DNA of 39,603 bases from Actinomycetes bacterium (GTDB taxonomy: Bacteria; Actinomycetota; Humimicrobiia; JAHJRV01): positions 1-39,603 of the forward strand of contig JAGMBY010000046.1 of NCBI GenBank assembly GCA_023129485.1, in the 5' to 3' direction. The position numbers and the translations under genes were made by a program. Positions 22,135 to 31,720 of the stretch are shown here, in pieces. Below the pieces are notes generated by a model. That model saw only the letters and a program-made list of their open reading frames with translations, was not told the DNA's origin and did not search any database. How positions within the stretch are numbered: the first letter of the stretch is position 1; the number at the start of each line of letters is the position of its first letter.

Positions 22135-24162
22135 ATGCTAACGCGAAAGAAACACTATATATCTACTGATGATTTATATAGGTTTGAATTAATAACTAAC
22201 TGCAAAATCTCTCCAAATGGTAAACATGTAGTTTTTTGTGTCCAGAGAGTAGATAGAAAGAGTGAAAAGAAATATTCAAATCTATGGGTTGTTCCTACTG
22301 AAAGAGGGAGAGCATGGCAATTTACATATGGAAATCAAGTAGATAGTCAACCAAAATGGTCACCAGATGGAAAATATATTGCTTTCATTTCAAACAGAGA
22401 TGATGAAAAACAATCACAGATTTACATAATACCTTTTCATGGTGGAGAAGCAAGAAAGCTAACAAACCTAAAAGGCACTATAAGTATATTTGAATGGTCA
22501 CCTGATGGTAAAAGGCTTGTTTGCCAGTTTCGTAAAAAGGATAAGGATGAAATAGAGATGGAAAAGGATGAGCAGAAGAAAAAACTTGGTATTGTATCCC
22601 GTCACATTAAGCGTATTTTCTATAAATTAGATGCTACAGGACCTTTACCCAGAGAAAGATGGCATATATGGACAATAGATATTCGTACTGGCAAAGCTAA
22701 ACAATTGACTGAAAGTGATATCTATGATGAGTTAGAGCCACACTGGTCTCCTGATGGTAAGGAAATAGTCCTCTGTTCCAATCGCAGTAAAGATCCTGAC
22801 CTTGATCCAGATGCTATAGATTTATTCATAATTCCAGCAGATGGAGGAGAACTTCATAAAATAGAAACACCTATAGGACCAAAAGCTAAACCAACTTTTT
22901 CTCCAGATGGAAAATTGATTGCTTACTTTGGCCAAGAAGGTAAAGGGAAGTGGTGGAAAAACACTTGCTTATGGGTTGTACCAGTGGATAATAGTAAGAA
23001 AGCAAAGAACCTAACAGAGAAGTTTGATTTTGATGTATCAAGCACTACTATAAATGACATACCTGGGCTTCTTCCTTTACTGCCACCAATATGGTCTAAT
23101 AATGGAAATAAAATATATTTTCAAGTTTCACAACATGGGAACACTATTCTCAAATCAATTGAATTAAGTGGAAAAAAGCAAAGCTTACAAACAGTAATTG
23201 AAGGTAACGGAGTTGTTGGTTTTTATAGTTTTGATAAAGAAGAGTTGAAACTGGCTTATTTTAATGCAAATATGACCAACATAGGACAGATTTGGATTAA
23301 AGATTTAAATACTAAACATTCCAAAAAATTAACACATATTAATAAAAATTTATTGCGATATCGAGACCTTGGTGAGATAGAGGAAGTCTGGTTTAAAGGT
23401 GCTGCAAATAATGATCTACAAGGTTGGATTCTCAAACCACCGAATTTTGATGAATTAAAAAAATACCCTTCAATTTTAGAAATTCATGGGGGACCCAGAG
23501 TCCAATATGGTAACTTCTTTATGCATGAGTTCTACTTTTTAGCTGCGCAAGGATATGTTGTTTATTTTTGCAACCCCAGAGGAAGCCAAGGATATGGTGA
23601 AGAACATTCGAAAGCAATCTGGAATAACTGGGGAACAGCAGATTATGATGATTTAATAAAATGGGTTGATTTTATTGAAAAGAAACCATACATAGATGCC
23701 AAAAGAATGGGTGTGACAGGTGGAAGTTACGGTGGATACATGACTAACTGGATTATTGGACATACAGATCGCTTTAAAGCTGCTGTTACACAAAGAAGTG
23801 TAAGCAATCTTATAAGTATGTATGGTTCTAGTGACTATAATTGGGCATTTCAATACGAGCTTGGTAATGAACCACCTTGGGAGAATATTGAAAATTATTG
23901 GCGTCAATCACCTATGAAATACATAGGTAATGTTAAAACACCTACATTAATAATACATAGCGAACAGGATCTGCGTTGTGCAATTGAGCAAGGTGAACAA
24001 ATATTTGTTGCCTTAAAAAAATTAGGTGTAGACACTGAAATGGTAAGTTTTCCTGAAGAACCTCATGGGCTTTCACGTAGCGGTAGAACCGACAAGCGTA
24101 TCGAAAGATTAAAACATATTGTAGGTTGGTTTAATAGATATTTAAAAGAGAATAATAAATAA
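22135..24162 (+). CDS. S9 family prolyl oligopeptidase / acylaminoacyl-peptidase-like serine peptidase
   Basis: N-terminal beta-propeller repeats (PKWSPDGKYIAFISN...), catalytic GGSYGGYMTNW, HSEQDLRCAIEQ, EEPHGLSRSGR. Confidence 0.93.
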   Translation: MLTRKKHYISTDDLYRFELITNCKISPNGKHVVFCVQRVDRKSEKKYSNLWVVPTERGRAWQFTYGNQVDSQPKWSPDGKYIAFISNRDDEKQSQIYIIPFHGGEARKLTNLKGTISIFEWSPDGKRLVCQFRKKDKDEIEMEKDEQKKKLGIVSRHIKRIFYKLDATGPLPRERWHIWTIDIRTGKAKQLTESDIYDELEPHWSPDGKEIVLCSNRSKDPDLDPDAIDLFIIPADGGELHKIETPIGPKAKPTFSPDGKLIAYFGQEGKGKWWKNTCLWVVPVDNSKKAKNLTEKFDFDVSSTTINDIPGLLPLLPPIWSNNGNKIYFQVSQHGNTILKSIELSGKKQSLQTVIEGNGVVGFYSFDKEELKLAYFNANMTNIGQIWIKDLNTKHSKKLTHINKNLLRYRDLGEIEEVWFKGAANNDLQGWILKPPNFDELKKYPSILEIHGGPRVQYGNFFMHEFYFLAAQGYVVYFCNPRGSQGYGEEHSKAIWNNWGTADYDDLIKWVDFIEKKPYIDAKRMGVTGGSYGGYMTNWIIGHTDRFKAAVTQRSVSNLISMYGSSDYNWAFQYELGNEPPWENIENYWRQSPMKYIGNVKTPTLIIHSEQDLRCAIEQGEQIFVALKKLGVDTEMVSFPEEPHGLSRSGRTDKRIERLKHIVGWFNRYLKENNK

Positions 24163-24168
24163 AAACTT

Positions 24169-24232
24169 GGGTTGCTAAATAAACTATCATTTATTTGGAC
24201 AAATTTTAATGAATTTAGCAACCCATTTTTTA
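24169..24232 (+). terminator. Rho-independent terminator after the S9 peptidase
   Basis: GGGTTGCTAAAT ... ATTTAGCAACCC followed by ATTTTTTAT. Confidence 0.65.
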
Positions 24233-24285
24233 TATAAAAAACTTAAAATTTTTATATAAAATATATATTTAAAAAATAAAGTTAT

Positions 24286-24492
24286 GTGAATTTGGATTTT
24301 GGAACACTAAGGAGGCAATTTGAAAAAACTAATTGTCAACTTTTTGTTGTTCCACCAAACATTAAAAACCCAGCAGCAATTAGAGTTTATGAGAAAGCGG
24401 GATTTGTTCACTATACTGGTATGAAATCATATAGAAACCACAAAATAATGGAAATAACTAAAGAAAGATTTAAGGAAATCTATGAAAATTAA
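24286..24492 (+). pseudogene. C-terminal remnant of a GNAT N-acetyltransferase
   Basis: 68-aa ORF containing only the C-terminal GNAT segment (NPAAIRVYEKAGFVHYTGMKSYRNHKIMEI); the acetyl-CoA-binding Q/RxxGxG/A motif is absent. Confidence 0.6.
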
Positions 24493-24518
24493 AATAGATT
24501 AAATAAGAAAGCAATCAA

Positions 24519-25412
24519 ATGAGAAATTATGATTATAAAAAATTCTATAGGAATGTACCACCTGACCAGGTTGAAAAATTGAGAATATTTCGTTCTACAC
24601 ATCAGTACAAACATATTACAGTAGATGGTATCACTTGCAAGTACATATCTTGTGGGCAAGGTAATGAAAACCTGCTATTACTTACAGGTGGTACGGGATT
24701 TAGTGAAGATTTTTTCATGCATATCATGGTGTTAGAGAATGAATATCAGATTATTTGTCCATCATATCAACCAGTAGCAACAATGCAACAGTTAGCAGAT
24801 GGAATTATGAAAATTCTTGAAGCAAAAAATATTCATAAGGTCAATGTTCTTGGAGTGTCATTTGGTGGAATCTTAGCTCAGGTAATAGTTCATAAGTATC
24901 CAGGGAAAGTAAATAAAATGATTCTATCTCACACCACAACAACATCTCCTCCTGTAGATAGAGCCATTATGCTCGAAAGAGGAAAAAGGGTTGAAAAGTT
25001 TCTAAAGATATTCCCCTTTTTACCAATTTGGCTGTTTCGTTTTATGTATAAAAGGCAAATTACAAAACTGGCAGATACTATAGAATTTGAAGAAAAAGAA
25101 TTCTGGAAGGCATATTTGAACGAGATGATTTTTTACATAACAAAGGAAAAACAGGTTTCACTCTACAAGTGCATGGTTGACTTTGGACAGAACTATACCT
25201 TCTCAAGAGATGATTTGGTAAATTGGTCTGGAAAAATACTTATTCTTGAATCTGATAATGATCCAACATTTAATCCATTTGAACAAGACGCAGTAAAGGA
25301 ACTATATCCACAAGCACATGTGCATACATTCAAAAGTAGTGGTCATTTAACAATGATTGTCAAAAGAGAAGAATTCATTTCTGTGGTTAGAAGCTTTCTA
25401 AAAGAAAAATGA
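24519..25412 (+). CDS. Alpha/beta-fold hydrolase
   Basis: VNVLGVSFGGILAQVIVHKYP nucleophile elbow; LILESDNDPTFNP; FKSSGHLTMI. Confidence 0.85.
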   Translation: MRNYDYKKFYRNVPPDQVEKLRIFRSTHQYKHITVDGITCKYISCGQGNENLLLLTGGTGFSEDFFMHIMVLENEYQIICPSYQPVATMQQLADGIMKILEAKNIHKVNVLGVSFGGILAQVIVHKYPGKVNKMILSHTTTTSPPVDRAIMLERGKRVEKFLKIFPFLPIWLFRFMYKRQITKLADTIEFEEKEFWKAYLNEMIFYITKEKQVSLYKCMVDFGQNYTFSRDDLVNWSGKILILESDNDPTFNPFEQDAVKELYPQAHVHTFKSSGHLTMIVKREEFISVVRSFLKEK

Positions 25413-25485
25413 GTTTTTACTGTTATTACATATCTATTGTTCCTATACATGAGAAATTTAAGGTTATAGAGAAAGGAAGTGAATT

Positions 25486-25542
25486 ATGGGTGATAAATCT
25501 AAATCAAGGAAAACCTGGAGAGAAAAATTAGAAGGATTTTGA
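25486..25542 (+). pseudogene. Possible N-terminal remnant of an MGMT-like (COG3695-type) protein
   Basis: MGDKSKSRKTWREKLEGF* resembles the start of this family but terminates after 18 codons. Confidence 0.3.
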
Positions 25543-25575
25543 GAAATACTTAGTAAGGTTATAATATTAAGGTTC

Positions 25576-25998
25576 ATGATTAAAATGAAAACAGCAGTCA
25601 TTTACAAAAGCTTTTTAGGCTCAACAGGAAAATATGCCGAATGGTTAAGTGAAGAAATCAATGCAGATGTATTTAGATTTGGTCAAATAAAAAAAGATCA
25701 ATTTGATAATTATGATATCGTAATTATTTCTTCAGGAACTTATATTGGTTGGATGCCCTTAAAAGGATATTTAAAAAAAGTTTGGCAATATATAAAAGAT
25801 AAGAATGTAGTTGTTGTAGCTGTTGGAGCAGCATCAGAGGATGATGAATGGAGCATAAAATCATATGAAAGAATACCAATTGATATAAGATCTAAAATTA
25901 AATATTTTAAAATTCCAGGAAAACTTGGCAAACAAACCGCTAAAGATATTAAAAAAGAAAATTTAGAGCCAATCTTTAAATATGTTAGAAGTCTATAA
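25576..25998 (+). CDS. Flavodoxin-domain protein
   Basis: MKTAVIYKSFLGSTGKYAEWLSEEINADVF...DIVIISSGTYIGWMPLKGYLKK. Confidence 0.82.
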   Translation: MIKMKTAVIYKSFLGSTGKYAEWLSEEINADVFRFGQIKKDQFDNYDIVIISSGTYIGWMPLKGYLKKVWQYIKDKNVVVVAVGAASEDDEWSIKSYERIPIDIRSKIKYFKIPGKLGKQTAKDIKKENLEPIFKYVRSL

Positions 25999-25999
25999 A

Positions 26000-26092
26000 A
26001 TGAATAAATGGCTGAGTAATCTAAAATTTAATCCTGCTCCAACTCTGATTTCATCAAACAATGAAGCAATTGTATTTTTACGACTCTATTAA
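26000..26092 (+). pseudogene. Short ORF MNKWLSNLKFNPAPTLISSNNEAIVFLRLY, possible N-terminal gene remnant
   Basis: Translation directly after the flavodoxin gene; resembles the N-terminal 'NPxPxLLxxxNxAVxYFxxRDLL' segment of prenyltransferase/cyclase-like proteins but stops after 30 aa. Confidence 0.25.
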
Positions 26093-26216
26093 TTTGATAG
26101 ATTTAGAATCTATATTCCTGTTATATTATAATAATTTCTATAAAATTTGAGATGTGTAGAAAATTTGAGGGTAAGAAAAATAAATTCAATATTTTAATAA
26201 ACAAAAGGAGTTCAAA

Positions 26217-27506
26217 ATGCAGTTAAAAACTGTTAGAAAATTGAGTGAGTCGATCTTTATTATTGAATCTATTAAATATATTTTTATTGTTTTCTCAATA
26301 GTTTTACTACTTTTTATAAGTTCTGGATGCAAACCTAAAGTTGAGGAGGGAGATATTTATACTATTAAAAAGGGTGACATGGAAGTGAAAATCTCTACTG
26401 ATGGAAAAGTTGTACCAAGAGAATATCTAAGGATTTCCTTTAAAAATGTAGGTAAGATTTCATTTATAGCAGAGGAAGGTGAGGTATTTAAGAAGGATGA
26501 AGTAATAGCAAAACTTGATGAGGAGGATTTTAAAAATCAGTTGGAACTTGCAAAAACATCATTGGTATTGGCGGAGAAAGAGCTTGAGATGGCAAAGTTG
26601 AACTTAAAATCAGCAGAAGATGCTTATAAAAATACTGTTGAAATTGCAAATGCTAACAACTTACAAGCTCAAAAAGCAGTGGAACAGGCAGAAGTTGCAT
26701 TGAGGGACGCTCATGTCTACTATGATAAACTGAAATATGAAGCAATGGTGACTGCATCTACAAAAAAACAGGCAAATATGGCAATTCATCAAGCTGAAGC
26801 AGGACTTGAGCAAGCAAAGGTCGCATTATCACAGACATACTGGAATAGTGAAAGTATGAAACAAGCCGCCAAATCTCAGATTGATTCAGCAGAAAAAGCA
26901 ATAGAACTATCTGAGAAGAAAATAGACTCTGCCAATGCATCTCTCAATTTAGCCCAGGATGCTTACGAAAATGCAATGCTAAAAGCTCCTTTTAGTGGAG
27001 AGGTTATAGAAGTTTATCAAAAAGCAGGTGAAATGGCTTCTCCAGGGATGCCTGTTACCTATTTCGGAACATCAGACGATTTAAAGATAGTTGCAGATGT
27101 GGATGAAGAAAATATTTCAAAGATAAAAGAGGGTCAAGAAGTAGAAATAAGTTTTGATTCCTATCCCGGTGAAATAATAATGGGAAAGGTAGTGAAGATA
27201 GCATTGGGAGGAACTGAATTTCAGGGAGTTGTTACTTATGATGTAGATATAGATTTTGAAATCCCTAAAGGCATTGATGTATTACCAGCAATGACTTGTG
27301 AGATAGATATATTAGGACAAAAAATAAAAGACACAATGTCTATCCCCTCCGATTATATATTTGAGGAGGAAGAAAAATATTATGTAAATCTATTAACTGA
27401 AAATAATAAGAAAGTAAAGACCGAAATAACCATTGGTTATGAGGGTGAGGATTATACTCAAGTTCTATCAGGACTTAAAGAAGGGGATAAAATATCCAAA
27501 GAATAA
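26217..27506 (+). CDS. HlyD/MacA-type efflux adaptor (membrane fusion protein) with lipobox
   Basis: Signal sequence with LLFISSGC lipobox, long Ala/Lys/Glu coiled-coil hairpin, MLKAPFSGEVIEVYQKAGEMASPG lipoyl half-motif. Confidence 0.88.
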   Translation: MQLKTVRKLSESIFIIESIKYIFIVFSIVLLLFISSGCKPKVEEGDIYTIKKGDMEVKISTDGKVVPREYLRISFKNVGKISFIAEEGEVFKKDEVIAKLDEEDFKNQLELAKTSLVLAEKELEMAKLNLKSAEDAYKNTVEIANANNLQAQKAVEQAEVALRDAHVYYDKLKYEAMVTASTKKQANMAIHQAEAGLEQAKVALSQTYWNSESMKQAAKSQIDSAEKAIELSEKKIDSANASLNLAQDAYENAMLKAPFSGEVIEVYQKAGEMASPGMPVTYFGTSDDLKIVADVDEENISKIKEGQEVEISFDSYPGEIIMGKVVKIALGGTEFQGVVTYDVDIDFEIPKGIDVLPAMTCEIDILGQKIKDTMSIPSDYIFEEEEKYYVNLLTENNKKVKTEITIGYEGEDYTQVLSGLKEGDKISKE

Positions 27507-27556
27507 AAATAAATTATATTTATTCAATGTTAATTTAATTATTAAATAAACCATTT

Positions 27557-28501
27557 TTGAAAATTATGAATATTGTTGAAGTTAAAAATTTAAGTAAAAA
27601 ATATAATAGCAATTTGGCAGTTGATAACATAAGTTTTGATGTTAAAGAAGGAGAAATATTCGGACTTTTGGGACCTAATGGTGCAGGTAAATCAACAACA
27701 ATATCAATGCTCGCCTGTCTTTTAGAACCAACATCTGGAGATGCTTTTATTGATGAAAAGAGTGTAAGAAAAGATCCCATGGGTGTAAAAAAGGTAATAG
27801 GTCTCATTCCACAGGATATAGCTTTATATCCAACCCTATCTGCAAAAGAGAATCTTCATTTCTGGGGGAAAATGTATGGACTTTCAGGAAGTGTAATAAA
27901 AAAGAGATCAAGGGAGATTCTTGAAATCGTGGGATTAAGTGAGAGAGCTAAAGATAGGATAGATACCTATTCGGGTGGAATGAAAAGGAGGATAAATATT
28001 GCAGCTGGTCTTATTCACAGACCAAAGTTAATAATGCTGGATGAGCCAACTGTGGGAATTGATCCTCAAACAAGAATCAATATATTGGAAACAGTTATCA
28101 ATTTAAACAAGATGGGTATGACCATAATATATACAAGCCACTACATGGAAGAGGTTGAGATGCTGTGCAATAGAATAGCGATTATGAATGAGGGGAAAAT
28201 AATTGCCATGGGAACTAAAGATGAATTAAGAATGCTAGTGGGTGGAAAGGACATAATAAGAATAGATGCCACAGATATTCATCCAAGAACCTCAGAAACA
28301 TTAGACACGATAGATGATGTGGATAAAATTAAAATAATAAAAAATCAGATTGAAATATTAAGTGATTATGGCAGAAGAGTACTTTCTTCAGTAATTTCTA
28401 AACTAAATGAACTTGATGTCAAGATAGATTCAGTAAAAGTTCAGGAGCCCGATTTGGAATCCGTTTTTATTCATTTAACGGGTAAGAGCCTAAGGGAGTA
28501 A
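27557..28501 (+). CDS. ABC transporter ATP-binding protein (ABC-2/drug exporter type)
   Basis: LLGPNGAGKSTTISML Walker A, TYSGGMKRRINIAAGLIHRPKLIMLDEPTVGIDPQTR signature/Walker B. Confidence 0.95.
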   Translation: MKIMNIVEVKNLSKKYNSNLAVDNISFDVKEGEIFGLLGPNGAGKSTTISMLACLLEPTSGDAFIDEKSVRKDPMGVKKVIGLIPQDIALYPTLSAKENLHFWGKMYGLSGSVIKKRSREILEIVGLSERAKDRIDTYSGGMKRRINIAAGLIHRPKLIMLDEPTVGIDPQTRINILETVINLNKMGMTIIYTSHYMEEVEMLCNRIAIMNEGKIIAMGTKDELRMLVGGKDIIRIDATDIHPRTSETLDTIDDVDKIKIIKNQIEILSDYGRRVLSSVISKLNELDVKIDSVKVQEPDLESVFIHLTGKSLRE

Positions 28502-28541
28502 ATAGGTATTAGGTCTTGAAATGTAGAAGAATATATCCGGG

Positions 28542-28673
28542 TGTCATTGCGAGCCAGGTCCCTCTCTTTCGCTCGGGATAAACTGTGCAATCTCATTTTG
28601 AGTAAGTTTAATAATATATCTTACTTGTATATTATTTGGGATTGCCACGTCGCTAACGCTCCTTGCAATGACA
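28542..28673. repeat. 132-bp palindromic interspersed repeat (MITE/REP-like), TIR TGTCATTGC(g/a)AG
   Basis: TGTCATTGCGAG at the left end and CTCCTTGCAATGACA at the right end; GCAATCTCA and GGGATTGCC inside; central AATAATATA...TATATTATT hairpin. Confidence 0.75.
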
Positions 28674-28775
28674 AGTGTATATAAAGGGGTTCAGGTTTTG
28701 CAATATAACAAATTAATTAAAATCATTTAAGAACCCTAAAAATTAAAATAATAATAATAATATAGTGAGTAAGAT

Positions 28776-29987
28776 TTGAAGTTAATAAATATTGCCTTAA
28801 AAGATGTGAAAATTGTTTTTAGAGATAAGATGGCATTGCTTATTCTTTTAGCCATGCCCTTTATCCTAATGACGATAATGGGAATGGCATTGGGTGGATT
28901 ATTTTCAAAAGGTCCAGAACTTTCAAAAATTGATGTTGCAGTTGTGAATTATGATGATGGTAAAGTATCTGAGGATTTCATTGAGGAGATATTAAAAGGA
29001 GATGAATTATCAAAACTTTTAAATGTTAAGGAAATGGATAAGAAAAGAGCAATGAATTTAGTAAGAATTGGAGATATCTCATCAGTAATCATAATTCCTT
29101 CTGATTTCACATCTCAGATAATGAAAAATAAATCAACTGAGATGAAGGTCTATGGGGATCCAGGTCAGGAAATAAGAGCTTCTATTGTAAGAAGTATTAC
29201 GAATGCATATACAAATAAAGTTTCTTCGGTAATGGTCGGTGTTAGAACAGGATGGGAATCCTTAACTAAATTGGGCAAAAAGACAAATCTAACAGAAATT
29301 GCAAGGTATATACCTTTCATGATTAATGAAATGATTGAAAAAGATGTGGAGGATCTGGTAAAAATAGAAGAGGAAAATACCTCCCAGAAGGAAAGTCTAA
29401 GCTCAATGCAGTATTATGCTGCTGGTATGTCAACAATGTTTGTCCTTTTTTCTGCAATGTTTGGTGCAGACTCAATTCTTAAGGAGAGAGATGACAAGAC
29501 ACTTGCAAGGCTACTTTCCAGCCCAATGAAAAAACATTCAGTTTTGGGTGGAAAACTTCTTGGTATTTTTATAATAGGGATTTTGCAATTTACTGCTTAT
29601 ATAACTGCTACTAAATTGATTTTTAATGTAAATTGGGGTAGATCAATTATTGGATTGGTTCTGTTACCTATTTCTACAGTACTTGCAACAACCGGGATGA
29701 CAATATTTTTTGCATCAATAGCAAAGACCAGGAATGCTGTTGGGGGTATAAGTCAGATATTTATTCAGAGCATGTCAGCTCTTGGTGGCTCTATGTTTCC
29801 AACAAGTTTACTACCACCTTGGTTAAGATTTTTTAGTAACTTCACAATAAATAAGTGGTCAATGGACGGATTCTTATCCCTCATGAGTGGTGCAGGAGTT
29901 ATATCCATATCAAAATCCATTATAGTATTGTTAGCCATTGCCTTAGTCTTTTTTATCTTAGGGATTTGGAGATTTTCATATGAGTAA
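28776..29987 (+). CDS. ABC-2 type transporter permease (TTG start)
   Basis: MKLINIALKDVKIVFRDKMALLILLAMPFILMTIMGMALGGLF and C-terminal ABC-2 membrane domain. Confidence 0.9.
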   Translation: MKLINIALKDVKIVFRDKMALLILLAMPFILMTIMGMALGGLFSKGPELSKIDVAVVNYDDGKVSEDFIEEILKGDELSKLLNVKEMDKKRAMNLVRIGDISSVIIIPSDFTSQIMKNKSTEMKVYGDPGQEIRASIVRSITNAYTNKVSSVMVGVRTGWESLTKLGKKTNLTEIARYIPFMINEMIEKDVEDLVKIEEENTSQKESLSSMQYYAAGMSTMFVLFSAMFGADSILKERDDKTLARLLSSPMKKHSVLGGKLLGIFIIGILQFTAYITATKLIFNVNWGRSIIGLVLLPISTVLATTGMTIFFASIAKTRNAVGGISQIFIQSMSALGGSMFPTSLLPPWLRFFSNFTINKWSMDGFLSLMSGAGVISISKSIIVLLAIALVFFILGIWRFSYE

Positions 29988-31194
29988 AATGAGAAAAGCA
30001 TTTGAAATAGCTCTGTTAAACTTAAGACTTTTATTTAAAGATAATACATCTCTTATGATGATGATTGCAATCCCGTTATTTATGACAATGATTATGGGTC
30101 TTGTATGGGGAAGAATGGGTGAGGATAGACTAAAAGTAATAATTGTTGATGAGGATAAATCCAATTACTCCTCTATGTTTACAGATATATTGAAAGAAGA
30201 TGAACTTTTAAGTGTTAGAAAAGATAATAGGAAAGATGCTATAGAAAAAGTAAGGGAGTCAAATGTTGAGTCAGCAATTATAATTCCAAAAGATTTTAGA
30301 GATAAAATAAAAAGAGGTGGTGGAGCTAAATTAAAAGTAGTAAAACTTGAGACATCTACAAGAGCGTTTGTTGTTTTAGAAGTTGTAAAGGGTGCTATTA
30401 ATAGAATAGCTACCAATTATTACACTGCAAATATGTCTATTGATTATTTAAACAAGATTGGAACAACAACTGATAGCAAAGAGGAAAGCCTGTGGAAAAA
30501 AATTTTTACAGCTGCAGATGAAAATTGGAAACCAGAACCACCTGTTAGAGTCATTTTTGAAAATGTTGTTGCTTCAGAAGTAAGAGGTAAAAAAACTATT
30601 GCTGGTGGTCTTTCTCAAGGATCGTTGGGCTTTGCAGTTACATTTATAGGCTTTTCTTTAGTAGGTAATTCAGCAACAATAATGGAAGATAAAATTAAAA
30701 GAACTTTATTCAGGCTATTGAGTACGCCAACTCACAAAAGCTCATATATAATTGGAAAAATATTGGGCTCAATTTTTGTGGGTGTATTTCAGTGTACAAT
30801 TTTAATATTAGTAGGTAGATATTTATTTGGTGTTAGATGGGGAAGGGATCCATTGGGATTAATTCTGTTAATGGGTTCTTATATAATATGCGGAACATCA
30901 ATGGGTATAATGTTAGCTTCATTGGTAAAGACAATTGACCAAGCTCATACAATAACTCCAGTTATTATGATAAGCATGAGTATGTTGGGTGGATGTTTTT
31001 GGCCAATAGAGGTTGTTCCTCAATATATGCAAACAATTGCAAGGTTCACTCCAACAGGTTTAACAATGAAAGGACTAACTGACCTCATAGTCAGAGGATT
31101 AGGATTTCAAACTATTATTTTATCTAGTTTTATTCTACTTGGCATGTCATTAATATTCTTCACACTTGGCATCTACTTCCTTCGTCTCGAATAA
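29980..31194 (+). CDS. ABC-2 type transporter permease
   Basis: Paralogous to the upstream permease; 8-nt overlap (ATGAGTAA). Confidence 0.9.
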   Translation: MSKMRKAFEIALLNLRLLFKDNTSLMMMIAIPLFMTMIMGLVWGRMGEDRLKVIIVDEDKSNYSSMFTDILKEDELLSVRKDNRKDAIEKVRESNVESAIIIPKDFRDKIKRGGGAKLKVVKLETSTRAFVVLEVVKGAINRIATNYYTANMSIDYLNKIGTTTDSKEESLWKKIFTAADENWKPEPPVRVIFENVVASEVRGKKTIAGGLSQGSLGFAVTFIGFSLVGNSATIMEDKIKRTLFRLLSTPTHKSSYIIGKILGSIFVGVFQCTILILVGRYLFGVRWGRDPLGLILLMGSYIICGTSMGIMLASLVKTIDQAHTITPVIMISMSMLGGCFWPIEVVPQYMQTIARFTPTGLTMKGLTDLIVRGLGFQTIILSSFILLGMSLIFFTLGIYFLRLE

Positions 31195-31325
31195 GTGTCA
31201 GGTCTTGACATGGGACATATTAGAATTATTAAATAGAAATTTTTTTATTTCCTCAACCTCTTTTATTTGTGAACACCTTTTGTGGTAAATTGATATAATA
31301 TTTTATAAATAGATTAAATTAGTGT

Positions 31326-31418
31326 GGAGGAGTGCAGGAGTGGACGATCTGGCGATACTGGAAATATCGTAGGCGGTTAAAAGCTGTCTCGTGGGTTCGA
31401 ATCCCACCTCCTCCGCCA
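31326..31418 (+). tRNA. tRNA-Ser(GGA), GCCA encoded
   Basis: GGAGGAG/CTCCTCC, CGATA-CTGGAAA-TATCG anticodon arm, long variable arm. Confidence 0.94.
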
Positions 31419-31427
31419 AAATAAATA

Positions 31428-31456
31428 TGGCTTGCGATGAGCAAGCCACTTTTTAT
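31428..31456 (+). terminator. Rho-independent terminator after tRNA-Ser(GGA)
   Basis: TGGCTTGC-GATGA-GCAAGCCA followed by CTTTTTATT. Confidence 0.75.
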
Positions 31457-31720
31457 TGTTAATAAAACTTATTATGAATTTTTTAATGAATTACTTTTAA
31501 AATATCATTAGAAAATAAATTAATCTATTAGATGATTGATTAGGGAACATTTTCCAAACCCCTTTTGTCTAATTAAGATAAAACTGTTATAATCTTTTAC
31601 TAAATTAACAAATAAAAGCACTTATGTTAAAGCAAAGGTATGAAATTTATTTATTAATTAATTGAATTAATTTTATAAAAATATATAAAATATTTAGTTA
31701 GTTTATTAATTAGATCATTA

